Positions 8,298 through 16,115 of a DNA stretch of 21,029 nucleotides are shown piece after piece. Below the pieces are notes generated by a model that was not told the DNA's origin, did not search any database, and saw only the letters and a program-made list of their open reading frames with translations. This stretch comes from Bacillota bacterium (GTDB lineage: Bacteria > Bacillota > Clostridia > Oscillospirales > Ruminococcaceae). The DNA lies in the NCBI GenBank assembly GCA_029550985.1, contig JAKPGH010000121.1, positions 1 to 21,029 of the forward strand, read 5' to 3'. Positions within the stretch are counted from its first letter, which is position 1; each line of letters opens with the position of its first letter. The position numbers and the translations under genes were made by a program.

Positions 8298-9431
8298 TTA
8301 ACCGCCAAAATACATATAGAGCTGGCACTTAATCATGCCGTTGTAAAGTTTTCGCCTCTTATCCGCCTTGCGGCCAAACAGCTTTTCAAAATCCTGGTGA
8401 GGGGTGATGACATAGTAGGAGCAATCGGGACGACTGGCAAACACCTTTCCCATCTTTCGGTATAGCTCCTCCGCCTGTTTTACCTCCAACAGGCGCTCCC
8501 CGTAAGGAGGATTGCAGAGCACCACAATTTTTTGGTCGGTGGGGGGCAGTGAAAATCGGCCGATGTCTTGCTCTACGGCTTCGATTTTTCGGCCCACGCC
8601 CGCTTTGACGGCGTTTTCCCGAGTCAGCGCGACAGCTTCGGGGTCGATGTCGAAGCCGAGGCCTTTAAAGGTGCTTTCGCGGTTGATTTGGGCCAACGCC
8701 GCCTCCCGCTGCTCTTTCCAGACAGCAGAAGGAACGGCTCCCCACTGCTCCGCGGCAAAGGAACGGCGAACCCCCGGTGGAATGTTGTAGGCTTTGAGGG
8801 CCGATTCAATCAGCAAAGTGCCGGAGCCGCACATGGGGTCCACCACCATGGTATCCGACTTGACCCGCGCCAAATCGGCGATACCGGCGGCCAGAGTCTC
8901 CTTGAGGGGAGCTGCGTTGCCGGTGCCTTTCCGATAACCCCGTTTGTGCAGTCCGATACCGGAGGTGTCCAGCATAATGGTGACCAGGTCCTTGTGGATG
9001 GTAAAGCGTATCTGATGAACCGGACCGCTTTCCTCAAACCAGGTTTGGTTGTAGACCCGCTCAAAGCGGCGGACCACCGCCCGCTTAATGATGCTCTGGC
9101 AGTCGGGAACGCTGTGAAGCTGGCTGTTTAACGACCAGCCCGTCACGGGGAACGCATCCTTTTTCCCGATAAAATCTTCAAAGGGGAGTTGCTCCACCTG
9201 ATCAAACAGCTCGGTGAAGGAGGTAGCGTAAAAACTGCCCAGCACCAAACAAACCCGTTCGGCGCAGCGCAAAGAGATGTTGGCACGGGCGAGGAGAGAA
9301 AAGTCACCGGTAAAGGTGACTTTTCCATCGCTGACCACAACATTTTGTCCGCCGATCTTTTTTACTTCATAGGACAGTACGCTTTCCAGCCCAAAGAGGC
9401 AGGGCGCGCAGAGGGTAAGCTGTATGCTCAT
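8298..9431 (-). CDS. THUMP-domain class I SAM-dependent RNA methyltransferase (YpsC/RlmL-like)
   Basis: Predicted guanine-N2 methyltransferase acting on 23S rRNA, 377 residues. The N-terminal half (about 1-155) matches the ferredoxin-like/THUMP RNA-binding region of this family, starting LTLCAPCLFGLESVLSYEVK. A Rossmann methyltransferase domain follows, with the SAM site VVDPMCGSGTLLIE (D198) and the catalytic NPPYGERL motif (N307). The NPPY form indicates methylation of an exocyclic amino group. The ATG at 9429-9431 follows AAAGGAA. It begins 22 nt after the DegV stop, and its own stop is 28 nt before malQ, so the three are probably cotranscribed. The exact target nucleotide cannot be given from sequence alone. 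Confidence 0.93.
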   Translation of the reverse strand: MSIQLTLCAPCLFGLESVLSYEVKKIGGQNVVVSDGKVTFTGDFSLLARANISLRCAERVCLVLGSFYATSFTELFDQVEQLPFEDFIGKKDAFPVTGWSLNSQLHSVPDCQSIIKRAVVRRFERVYNQTWFEESGPVHQIRFTIHKDLVTIMLDTSGIGLHKRGYRKGTGNAAPLKETLAAGIADLARVKSDTMVVDPMCGSGTLLIESALKAYNIPPGVRRSFAAEQWGAVPSAVWKEQREAALAQINRESTFKGLGFDIDPEAVALTRENAVKAGVGRKIEAVEQDIGRFSLPPTDQKIVVLCNPPYGERLLEVKQAEELYRKMGKVFASRPDCSYYVITPHQDFEKLFGRKADKRRKLYNGMIKCQLYMYFGG

Positions 9432-9453
9432 GTTTTTTCCTTTCGGCGGAAGC

Positions 9454-10317
9454 TTATCGGTGCTCTGCCATCATAAAGAGAGCGATGGTGCCGGGTCCGG
9501 TGTGGGAGCCAATCACCGGTCCAATGTAGTGGATGCGGTAATCGTTGATGCCAAAGCGTTTGCTGGCGAGTTTTGCCACATATTCCGCTTCTTCGTAGCA
9601 ATCGCTGTGACAGACAAAGAACTCGTCGTTGGGGGTGTTGCCCACCGCCTTTGCCATAATGTCCACAATGGCTTCCAGGGATGCTTTGCGTCCCCGCACT
9701 TTGCCGATGGTAATGAGCTTTCCTTCGTTGTTCATGTGAATCATCGGCTTAATGCCCAACATGCCGCCCATAACGGCGGATGCCTTGGAGATTCTGCCGC
9801 CCCGATGCAGATGCATTAAGTCCTCTACCGTCACAATATGGGCCAGATGGAGCTTGTTGGCTTCCGCCCAGTCCGCCAGTTCATCCATGGATTTGCCCGC
9901 GTCCCGCATCTTCACCAGTTTGTGAAGCATCAACCCCTGGCCCAAAGAAGCGCAGAGGGAATCTACCACTCGGATTTTGCGTTCGGGATACTTTTCACTC
10001 AAATCGCGGGCTGCCACCATACCGCTTTCGTAAGTGCTGGAAAGGCCAGAGGAAAAGGCAAAATACAAAACATCTTTCCCCTGCTGCAAAAACCGCTCCA
10101 TCATCGCGGAAGCCTCGTTGACGGTGACCTGAGCCGTGGTGGGCATAGCCCCCTGCCGCAGCCGGTCGTAGAATTCCCGGTAACTCATTTCGGTTCCCCG
10201 GTAAGCCTTGCCGTCAACAATATACGTCACATTCAGAACTGGGATATCATGCTCTATATAATATTCCGGTGGCAGATCGCAGCAATCGTCGGTCATCAGA
10301 ACGTAGCTTCTATCCAT
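9454..10317 (-). CDS. DegV family protein (fatty-acid-binding/FakB-like)
   Basis: Two-domain fold that binds a fatty acid; in Bacillota the FakB members present fatty acids to the kinase FakA for phosphorylation. The protein is 287 residues, normal for the family. It starts MDRSYVLMTDDCCDLPPEYY, the typical opening with an Asp-rich strand. Other family marks are TTAQVTVNEASAMMERF, IRVVDSLCASLGQGLML, DLMHLHRGGRISKASAVMGG, LGIKPMIHMN and the C-terminal IGPVIGSHTGPGTIALFM. The ATG at 10315-10317 lies downstream of GAGAGGAAG and starts the conserved domain. An in-frame extension of 46 codons overlaps the promoter and is rejected. It is the first gene of the operon. FakA is not in the window, so a role in fatty acid use is inferred from family only. 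Confidence 0.94.
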   Translation of the reverse strand: MDRSYVLMTDDCCDLPPEYYIEHDIPVLNVTYIVDGKAYRGTEMSYREFYDRLRQGAMPTTAQVTVNEASAMMERFLQQGKDVLYFAFSSGLSSTYESGMVAARDLSEKYPERKIRVVDSLCASLGQGLMLHKLVKMRDAGKSMDELADWAEANKLHLAHIVTVEDLMHLHRGGRISKASAVMGGMLGIKPMIHMNNEGKLITIGKVRGRKASLEAIVDIMAKAVGNTPNDEFFVCHSDCYEEAEYVAKLASKRFGINDYRIHYIGPVIGSHTGPGTIALFMMAEHR

Positions 10318-10380
10318 AGTTTTCCACTTCCTCTCGTCAATCTGGGCCTGCTCCCTACAGACGGTAAAAAATACCTTATC

Positions 10381-10409
10381 ATTATAGCAAACCAAAAGAT
10401 GGAATGCAA
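10381..10409 (-). promoter_or_regulatory. Sigma-A-type promoter for the degV-methyltransferase-malQ operon
   Basis: On the minus strand, TTGCAT (10404-10409) and a perfect TATAAT (10381-10386) are separated by 17 nt. The predicted transcript start is about 57 nt before the DegV start. The -35 matches the consensus in only its first three bases; the -10 carries most of the support. Confidence 0.7.
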
Positions 10410-10439
10410 ATGTAAACCCTCCGACTTGCGGTTCCTGCC

Positions 10440-10479
10440 AAAAAGCAGGGCGCAAGCCTTTTCAGACCGTTGCCCTGCC
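10440..10479 (-). terminator. Rho-independent terminator after the HD-domain gene
   Basis: The inverted repeat GCAGGGC/GCCCTGC (10472-10478 against 10445-10451) is followed on the minus strand by TTTTT. It sits 14 nt after the HD-gene stop and separates that unit from the degV promoter. Confidence 0.7.
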
Positions 10480-10492
10480 AATAGTTTAGCCC

Positions 10493-11053
10493 TTACACGC
10501 CAATTTCTTCATGGTTTTCCCGCATGCCGTCAATTACCAACTGCATCAGCTCTTCCAGAGTGATACCCAGCATCTCGCAGCCCTGCAAAATAACCTGCCG
10601 GTCCACTCCGGCGGCAAACTTTTTATCCTTAAACTTCTTTTTGAGAGAAGGAACTTCCAAATCCACCACACTGCGGCTGGGGCGCATGTAAGCCGCCGCC
10701 GTCACCAAACCGCAAAGCTCGTCGGCAGCATAAAGAGCCTTTTCCATTTTCTTTTCCGGCTTGACGTCGGTGCAGATTCCCCAACCGTGCGCCAACACGG
10801 CTCGGATAAAGTCGTCGTCGTATCCTGCGCTTTTCAGGATTTCGGGGGTGTGTTTGAGATGCTCCTGGGGGAATTCTTCATAATCCACATCGTGCAAAAG
10901 CCCTACTTCGGCCCAATAATCCTCGTCTTCTCCCCACACTTTGGCCATGTGGCGCATGGCAGCCTCCACCGCCAGCGCATGGGAGCGCAAAGACTGGCTT
11001 TGATTGTGCTTGTGAAGCAGGGCAAGCGCCCTTTCCCTGTCGGGACTGAACAT
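10493..11053 (-). CDS. HD-domain protein (putative metal-dependent phosphohydrolase)
   Basis: Small single-domain HD protein, 186 residues. The fold's metal residues appear in order: His in RSHALAVEAAMR, the HD pair in VGLLHDVDYEEFP, and later HLKHTPEIL and the Asp in YAADELCGLV. This matches small HD hydrolases common in Clostridia; the substrate is unknown. The ATG at 11051-11053 follows AAGGAGG. The open frame continues upstream to 11215, but that part is the wrong frame of the 47-codon gene described next and is not protein-like, so the shorter start is used. It is 14 nt downstream of that small gene and probably coupled to it. Confidence 0.85.
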   Translation of the reverse strand: MFSPDRERALALLHKHNQSQSLRSHALAVEAAMRHMAKVWGEDEDYWAEVGLLHDVDYEEFPQEHLKHTPEILKSAGYDDDFIRAVLAHGWGICTDVKPEKKMEKALYAADELCGLVTAAAYMRPSRSVVDLEVPSLKKKFKDKKFAAGVDRQVILQGCEMLGITLEELMQLVIDGMRENHEEIGV

Positions 11054-11067
11054 CCTCGGTTTCCTCC

Positions 11068-11211
11068 TTACCTTCCTTTTAAAATCTCCTTTATGATGCG
11101 AGCAGCCTTCTGGGGATCCTGTTCCACCAGTTGACGCAGGGCCTCTTCTTTGGTCATGGGACGTTTCTTTCCCAACAACATTCGGGAAGAATCGTGGCTT
11201 TGCTTCTTCAT
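11068..11211 (-). CDS. Small conserved-looking protein of 47 residues, unknown function
   Basis: Unrecognised small gene. The ATG at 11209-11211 has a strong ribosome site (GGGGAGG, 6-nt gap) and a good promoter upstream. The stop TAA at 11068 is followed by the ribosome site of the HD gene. The protein is basic at the N-terminus (MKKQSHDSSRMLLGKKRP), then has a predicted amphipathic helix, TKEEALRQLVEQDP followed by QKAARIIKEILKGR. That helix looks to me like the C-terminal FliG-binding tail of FliF (pattern L..L....P...A..I...L), but this may only be a common helix pattern. No signal peptide or membrane segment. Support rests on the paired ribosome sites and on the overlapping frame being implausible. 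Confidence 0.7.
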   Translation of the reverse strand: MKKQSHDSSRMLLGKKRPMTKEEALRQLVEQDPQKAARIIKEILKGR

Positions 11212-11238
11212 TCACTTCCTCCCCTTTCCTTTCCCTGT

Positions 11239-11267
11239 ATTATAGCACAAAAATCAGCGGAATAAAT
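11239..11267 (-). promoter_or_regulatory. Sigma-A-type promoter for the small gene and HD-domain gene
   Basis: A perfect TATAAT on the minus strand (11239-11244) lies 28 nt before the small-gene start. A weak -35 (ATTTAT, 11262-11267) is at 17-nt spacing. The predicted transcript starts about 20 nt before the ATG. Confidence 0.6.
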
Positions 11268-11324
11268 GAGATGGCAAGAAAATTTTGCTAACAGTTCCAT
11301 GCAATTAACATTTTAAATGCACAA

Positions 11325-11361
11325 GAAAAACCAGTCGCAGGACAAAGCCTTTCGACTGGTT
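11325..11361 (-). terminator. Rho-independent terminator after the second ABC importer operon
   Basis: A 9-bp stem, AACCAGTCG (minus strand, from 11361) with CGACTGGTT (to 11329), has a 15-nt loop and is followed on the minus strand by TTTTTC. It lies 17 nt past the stop of the binding-protein gene. Confidence 0.85.
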
Positions 11362-11378
11362 CCAATAGACACCTATTA

Positions 11379-12389
11379 TTATTTAATCGTTTCTACCGCT
11401 TTCTCGCCGAAACTGTTGTCGACAAGGTCGGCGTAGGGGGCTTTTTTCGAAAGCTCTCCCGCTGTCTCCATCACCAACTGCAGCCGGTCAAAGGACTCTT
11501 GGGTCATCATGGGGACGGAGCAGTAGGCGTCAATTTCTTTATACCTGGCGATAGCCTTGGCCATAATATCGGGGTTGGCGTCGGGGAAGGCCGGCGCTAT
11601 CACTTTGGCGATTTCTTCGGCGGAATGTTCCGCCACCCATTTTTGAGCTTTGTAGAGAGCATTGGTAAAGCCCTGGATAATCTGGGGATTTTTCTTTATG
11701 TAGCTGTCCAACGCGTAGTAGGCAGTATAGGGAATTTCACCGGAAGCTTCCCCTACCGAAGCGACGATGTAACCTTTACCGTCCATCTCGATGGAAGATG
11801 CCGTGGGCTCAAACACGGTGACATAGTCCCCCGTTCCTCCTAGGAAAGCGCCTGCCATAGCGGCAAACTGGATGGAACTGTCGAAGTTGACATCCACTCC
11901 CGGAACCAGCCCCGCCTGTTTGACCACATACTCCAACGTCATGTAGGGCACGCCGCCTTTGCGACCGGGCAACAGATGAGCGCCCCGCAGCTTCTCCCAG
12001 GTAAAGTTGGGGTCCGGTTCCCGAGCCATTAAGAAGGAGCCGTCCCGCTTGGTAACCTGGGCAAATATCTTGGCATAATCGGCTTTTCCTTCATTGTAAA
12101 TATAGATGGTGGCCTCCGGTCCGGAGAAGCCGATGTCCACCGACCCCGATATCACCGCGGTCATCACTTTGTCGGCTCCTTCCCCGGAAATCAGCTCAAT
12201 GTCGATTCCCTCCTCGGCGAAGAAGCCTTTTAAAATGGCCACGTACTGAGGTGCATAGAACACCGAATGGGTTACTTCGCTGACCCGCACAGTGGTCAGT
12301 TCCTTCCCTTTGGGAGCACAGGCAGTGACTGTACTCAGGAGAAGGATTGCTGCCAACAGCACCGCCAACAGCCCTTTTTTCCAATTCAT
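11379..12389 (-). CDS. ABC transporter substrate-binding lipoprotein (SsuA/ThiY/NMT1-like)
   Basis: Membrane-anchored binding protein of a small-molecule importer, 336 residues. The signal peptide is KKGLLAVLLAAILLLSTVTAC, with the acylated Cys at residue 24. The mature part has the NMT1/SsuA-type opening VRVSEVTHSVFYAPQYVA with LKGFFAEEGIDIEL, followed by GSVDIGFSGPEATIYIYNEG. These families bind nitrate, alkylsulfonates, taurine or thiamine precursors; the sequence does not let me choose. The start at 12387-12389 has GGGAGG 7 nt upstream; an ATG five codons further up lies over that site. It is the last gene of the operon, 51 nt after the permease, and ends at a strong terminator. Confidence 0.9.
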   Translation of the reverse strand: MNWKKGLLAVLLAAILLLSTVTACAPKGKELTTVRVSEVTHSVFYAPQYVAILKGFFAEEGIDIELISGEGADKVMTAVISGSVDIGFSGPEATIYIYNEGKADYAKIFAQVTKRDGSFLMAREPDPNFTWEKLRGAHLLPGRKGGVPYMTLEYVVKQAGLVPGVDVNFDSSIQFAAMAGAFLGGTGDYVTVFEPTASSIEMDGKGYIVASVGEASGEIPYTAYYALDSYIKKNPQIIQGFTNALYKAQKWVAEHSAEEIAKVIAPAFPDANPDIMAKAIARYKEIDAYCSVPMMTQESFDRLQLVMETAGELSKKAPYADLVDNSFGEKAVETIK

Positions 12390-12440
12390 ATCATTACCTC
12401 CCATATCATCTAAAATTAAAAGCGGGTCACGCCCTGCTTC

Positions 12441-13283
12441 CTATACCTTTGTATGGCTGACCGCATTCAGTACCAACCGCTCCAGCTTCGTCACCCCCCA
12501 GTACAAAAGGGCGGCAACCACCGCAAGAATCAAAACGCTTGTCATCACAAGGTCCATTTGAAACACCTGGCCCCCGTAGACAATGAGGTAGCCCAGCCCC
12601 GCTTTGGAAACCAGAAACTCTCCGGCAATCACACCCACCAGAGACAGCCCGATGTTGATTTTTAAGGAGTTAAAGAGGGTGTGAAGGTTGGAGGGGAAAA
12701 TAATCTTGGTAAAAGTCTGATAGCGGGTCGCCCGAAAGGTGCGTGCCATTTTAATCAGCTCCGGGTCGGTGGAGAGAAAGCCACTGAGCATTTCCAACAC
12801 GGTGACGATGAGGGAAATGGCCAGCGCCATCACAATGATGGCCTGCATCCCCGCCCCCGCCCAGATGATAATGACGGGGCCCAAAGCCACCTTTGGCAGA
12901 GCATTCAGCACAACAAGGTAAGGTTCCGCCACTTTGGAGAGAAAATCGGACCACCAAAGGATAAGAGCCACCAGGTTACCCAGTATTACTCCCAGCGAAA
13001 AGCCGGTCAATGTCTCAAAGCAGGTGACTCCCAGATGTTTGAGCAGCCCGTTGTTCTTCAGGTTGGTAAGGGTTTTCAAAATCCGGCTGGGTTGGCTCAT
13101 AATAAAGCTGTCAATGACTCCGATTCGAGCCAAAATTTCCCACAGGGCAATCAAAGAGATTAATATGAAAATCCTGCACAGGCGGATGGCCCATCTCCTT
13201 CGATTCCGTGCCTGCAAATAGGCGACCCGCTCCGGAGAAAGAGGCTCCTGACCTGCTTTGTTATCTCGTTTCCACATGCACAT
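12441..13283 (-). CDS. ABC transporter permease (SsuC/ThiX-like, BPD_transp_1)
   Basis: Inner-membrane subunit of the second importer, about 280 residues, usual for SsuC-type proteins. The N-terminus is hydrophilic, then helix 1 (LCRIFILISLIALWEILARIG), with about six helices in all. The docking loop reads ELIKMARTFRATRYQTFTKI, followed by IFPSNLHTLFNSLKINIGLS; the P...L...LK pattern after the EAA loop is typical. The C-terminal YWGVTKLERLVLNAV is also family-like. The start is uncertain: TTG 13284-13286, ATG 13281-13283 and ATG 13275-13277 all lie near GGAAAGAG, and I use the first ATG. Either way the gene overlaps the end of the ATPase gene by 17-26 nt, so translation is coupled. Confidence 0.9.
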   Translation of the reverse strand: MCMWKRDNKAGQEPLSPERVAYLQARNRRRWAIRLCRIFILISLIALWEILARIGVIDSFIMSQPSRILKTLTNLKNNGLLKHLGVTCFETLTGFSLGVILGNLVALILWWSDFLSKVAEPYLVVLNALPKVALGPVIIIWAGAGMQAIIVMALAISLIVTVLEMLSGFLSTDPELIKMARTFRATRYQTFTKIIFPSNLHTLFNSLKINIGLSLVGVIAGEFLVSKAGLGYLIVYGGQVFQMDLVMTSVLILAVVAALLYWGVTKLERLVLNAVSHTKV

Positions 13284-14049
13284 CAAGCTCTTTCCATATC
13301 AAATTGAAGTACTGCCCAAAAGCTGGTGTGTTTCTCCTTTCCAAAGGGAGCGCATAGGATTGACCCGGGCGAGGTGGAAACTCCATTTTATGGATGCTCT
13401 TCACCCGTGCCGGGCGGTCGGATAGAACAATAATCCGGTCCGACATGCTGATGCTTTCGGGAATGTCGTGGGTGACGATGAGCGCCGTTTTTTTCTCCCT
13501 GCGGAGAATGCTCAGCACATCGTCGGTTACGGTCAGGCGGGTTTGATAGTCCAAAGCGGAAAAGGCTTCGTCCAACAACAAAAGATCCGGTTTGGTGGCC
13601 AATGTGCGAATGAGTGCCGCCCGCTGCCGCATCCCGCCCGAAAGCTGGGGTGGATATTTGTCTGCAAATTCGGCAAGGCCGTAGGTTTCCAGCAAGTTTT
13701 CTACATATTCAACATTTTCTTTCGTGAGCATTTTGCGAATCTCCAGTCCCAACAGTACGTTGGAACGGATGGTTCGCCAATTTAATAAATTATCCTTTTG
13801 GAGCATATAACCGATTTTTTCCGAAACACCGTTGACTGGCTCTCCGCCCAGCAGTACGGTGCCTCGGGTAGCCGGTTCCAATCCTGCTATGACCGAAAGA
13901 AGGGTGGATTTCCCACAACCGGAAGGGCCTACAATTCCTATCATTTCACCTTCCTGCGCTGTGAAGCTGATTGAGTCCAACGCGTGAACCTCACCATTTT
14001 CGGCCTGATAGGTAAGAGATACGTCTTGTAGCTTTAATAATTCTCTCAT
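13261..14049 (-). CDS. ABC transporter ATP-binding protein (SsuB/TauB-like)
   Basis: Cytoplasmic ATPase of the second importer, 262 residues. Walker A GPSGCGKSTLLSVIAGL, Q-loop YMLQKDNLLNWRTI (the LL.W pattern is usual in the nitrate/sulfonate/taurine group), signature LSGGMRQRAALIRTLA, Walker B LLLLDEAFSALD and switch H in VTHDIPESISMSDR are all intact. The ATG at 14047-14049 follows CCGGAGG with 8-nt spacing. It is the first gene of a three-gene operon (ATPase, permease, binding lipoprotein). Upstream lies a 163-nt gap shared with the divergent penicillin-binding protein gene. I looked for a TPP riboswitch there and found none, so a thiamine link has no support. Confidence 0.93.
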   Translation of the reverse strand: MRELLKLQDVSLTYQAENGEVHALDSISFTAQEGEMIGIVGPSGCGKSTLLSVIAGLEPATRGTVLLGGEPVNGVSEKIGYMLQKDNLLNWRTIRSNVLLGLEIRKMLTKENVEYVENLLETYGLAEFADKYPPQLSGGMRQRAALIRTLATKPDLLLLDEAFSALDYQTRLTVTDDVLSILRREKKTALIVTHDIPESISMSDRIIVLSDRPARVKSIHKMEFPPRPGQSYALPLERRNTPAFGQYFNLIWKELDVHVETR

Positions 14050-14161
14050 AATCGTTTCCTCCGGCAGATTTTTGGGAACAGTCCTTCCTTTTCAGTATAT
14101 GACGCCGCAATCGAGGGGTGATAATCGCCGCAGGAAAATCATTCCTACCCCGCGCATAGGC

Positions 14162-14189
14162 CTTCTGTTTTGGTCAAAAATAACAGAAG
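14162..14189. repeat. Inverted repeat between divergent ABC importer and penicillin-binding protein genes
   Basis: CTTCTGTT (14162-14169) and AACAGAAG (14182-14189) form a perfect 8-bp dyad; the interior TTTTG..CAAAA adds further near-symmetry. It lies 23 nt before the penicillin-binding protein start. There is no T-run on either side, so it is not a terminator. It could be an operator or a leader hairpin; function unknown. Confidence 0.45.
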
Positions 14190-14212
14190 CGAAGAAAAAC
14201 GGGGGGATTTGC

Positions 14213-15859
14213 ATGCATAAACGGATGGTTTCACTCTTTTCCTGCCTTGTGCTGTTGTTTTCGGTCTGCATTTACCGCATCTACTATGTGGGGGCGTCCG
14301 ATTATCTTGCCACGGCAGCCCAGGTTCAAGGGCGCTACACCTTGGAGGTAGCCCACTCCCGGGGCGGTATTTACGATAGAAACTTTCAGCTGCTGGTCAA
14401 CAACTCCTACCGGTATGTGGCCTCCGTTCTACCCACCCCTCAGGCTGCCTCCGAACTTCTGCGGGTGATGCCGGAAGAAGAACGGGAATCGGTGGTCGGC
14501 CGCCTGGCCGGCGGACTTCCCTTTGTGCTGGAGGTACCCACCAACGACATTTACGCCGTGGGCATCGACGTCTTCAAGGTACCCAACCGTTACGGCGACG
14601 TCCAGCTTGCCCCTCATCTGATAGGCTACCTGGGAGACGGCGGGCGCAAAGGCGTCTCCGGCATTGAGCGGGCCTATGACAGTTTGCTGGACCAGGCGGG
14701 GGCCACCTTTCAAGCCAAGTATCAGGTGGATGCCACCGGACGCACTATGGAAGGCGGCGGAGTGGAAATTTTCCGAACCAATGAGGACGCCGCCGGCGGA
14801 GTCGTCCTGACCCTGGACCGGGACATTCAACTGCTGACCCAGGATGCTTTGGCACAAGGCTGTAAGAAAGGCGCCGCCGTGGTGCTGGACGTTGCCACCG
14901 GCGATATTTTGGCGATGGCAAGCCTGCCCACCTTCGACCAAAATAATATCGCCGCCAGTTTGGACAGCACCGATGCTCCCTTTATTAACCGTGCTCTTTC
15001 CGCATACAACATCGGCTCGGTGTTTAAGCTGGCGGTGGCCAGTGCGGCGTTGGAAAGCGGCTTTTCCCCCTCCTACACCTATGTCTGTCAGGGCGCCATC
15101 GACGTGAAGGGGCAGATATTCCGATGCAACAACCATGCCGTTCACGGCACCCTTACCATGGGCAAAGCTCTGGAAGTCTCCTGCAACACCTATTTTATTA
15201 ACCTGGCACAGAAGCTGGACCCCGGCTTATTGCTGGCCGTTTGCCGCCACCTGGGTTTGGGAGAAAGCATCGAGCTTGCCCCAGGCATGACCACTCAGCC
15301 GGGAAACCTTCCCACCCTGAAAGAATTGAGTAGTCCGGCGGCGTTGGCGAACTTTAGCTTCGGGCAGGGCAGTTCTCTGGCCACACCCCTGCAAATCGCC
15401 CGCATTGTGGCGGCCATTGCCAACGACGGCGCCACCGTCACCCCCAGTTTGGTGCGGGGATTTACCCTGGACGGCAAAACCTTTTCGGAGCGTGCGCCCA
15501 GCTACGCCAGCAGCCAGGTGCTCTCCCCCCAAACCGCCCGGAAGATACAAGATTTGATGATTGGGGTGGTGGAAGAAGGAAGCGGACGCACCGCCCGCCC
15601 CATGGTGGGAAGCGCCGGAGGCAAGACTTCTTCCGCCCAGACCGGCATTTTGATGGGAGAAGGCGAGGATGCCAAGGAAATTGTCCATGCCTGGTTTGCC
15701 GGTTTTTACCCTTCCCAACAGCCCCGTTACAGCATTGCCGTCTTTGTGGAAGGCGGCGAATCGGGCGAGCGGGTGGCCGCTCCCATCTTCAAGCAAATTG
15801 CGGACGGCATTGCGGCAAAGGAGGCAGTTTCGCAAGGGTTGTCGGTTTCCAGCCAGTAG
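14213..15859 (+). CDS. Class B penicillin-binding protein (peptidoglycan transpeptidase)
   Basis: Membrane-anchored D,D-transpeptidase that crosslinks peptidoglycan, 548 residues. A single N-terminal helix (residues 5-22, MVSLFSCLVLLFSVCIYRIY) is followed by the non-catalytic dimerisation module (RGGIYDRNFQLLVNN; APHLIGYLG and GVSGIERAYDSLL), then the transpeptidase domain. Active-site motifs: S269-x-x-K272 (SVFK) and S323-x-N325 (SCN). The third motif is K471-T-S (GGKTSSAQTG), where KTG is the norm. The ATG at 14213 has GGGGGG upstream; the frame is open further up but without protein-like content. No PASTA domain. The gene stands alone with its own terminator, not in a division cluster, so a specialised or sporulation role is possible but not shown. 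Transpeptidation should still be possible if Ser is tolerated at the third motif. Confidence 0.93.
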   Translation: MHKRMVSLFSCLVLLFSVCIYRIYYVGASDYLATAAQVQGRYTLEVAHSRGGIYDRNFQLLVNNSYRYVASVLPTPQAASELLRVMPEEERESVVGRLAGGLPFVLEVPTNDIYAVGIDVFKVPNRYGDVQLAPHLIGYLGDGGRKGVSGIERAYDSLLDQAGATFQAKYQVDATGRTMEGGGVEIFRTNEDAAGGVVLTLDRDIQLLTQDALAQGCKKGAAVVLDVATGDILAMASLPTFDQNNIAASLDSTDAPFINRALSAYNIGSVFKLAVASAALESGFSPSYTYVCQGAIDVKGQIFRCNNHAVHGTLTMGKALEVSCNTYFINLAQKLDPGLLLAVCRHLGLGESIELAPGMTTQPGNLPTLKELSSPAALANFSFGQGSSLATPLQIARIVAAIANDGATVTPSLVRGFTLDGKTFSERAPSYASSQVLSPQTARKIQDLMIGVVEEGSGRTARPMVGSAGGKTSSAQTGILMGEGEDAKEIVHAWFAGFYPSQQPRYSIAVFVEGGESGERVAAPIFKQIADGIAAKEAVSQGLSVSSQ

Positions 15860-15938
15860 TAAAATGCTTCCTTTACGTGTCGTTACGGATACAAGCCCTT
15901 CATTTTTTCGCCATCTTTGATTTCTTCGCCTATTCTGG

Positions 15939-15978
15939 AAAAAGCGCTGCGACTTTTCCCTCGGTCGCAGCGCTTTTT
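15939..15978 (+). terminator. Rho-independent terminator after the penicillin-binding protein gene
   Basis: A 15-bp perfect stem (15939-15953 against 15964-15978, core GCGCTGCGAC) with a 10-nt loop. The T-run is part of the right arm, and the matching A-run on the left arm makes it look bidirectional. Confidence 0.9.
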
Positions 15979-16115
15979 GATTTTACATGCTTTTCCGGTT
16001 TTCCTCCCCTATCACTCCCCCCTTCATATTCGCATAAACTGGCATAGCTATTCTGCATCGTATACAACATAGCGCACGTCCTGTCATATTACAAAACACA
16101 AAGGTGAATAAAAGA

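Noticed and set aside
11054..11215. N-terminal extension of the HD-domain protein
   Set aside because: The extension is low in hydrophobic residues and coincides with the better-supported 47-codon gene in another frame; a strong ribosome site precedes 11053.
14050..14212. TPP or other known riboswitch upstream of the second ABC importer
   Set aside because: I looked for the conserved TPP elements (CTGAGA and the paired P-helix sequences) on the minus strand and did not find them.
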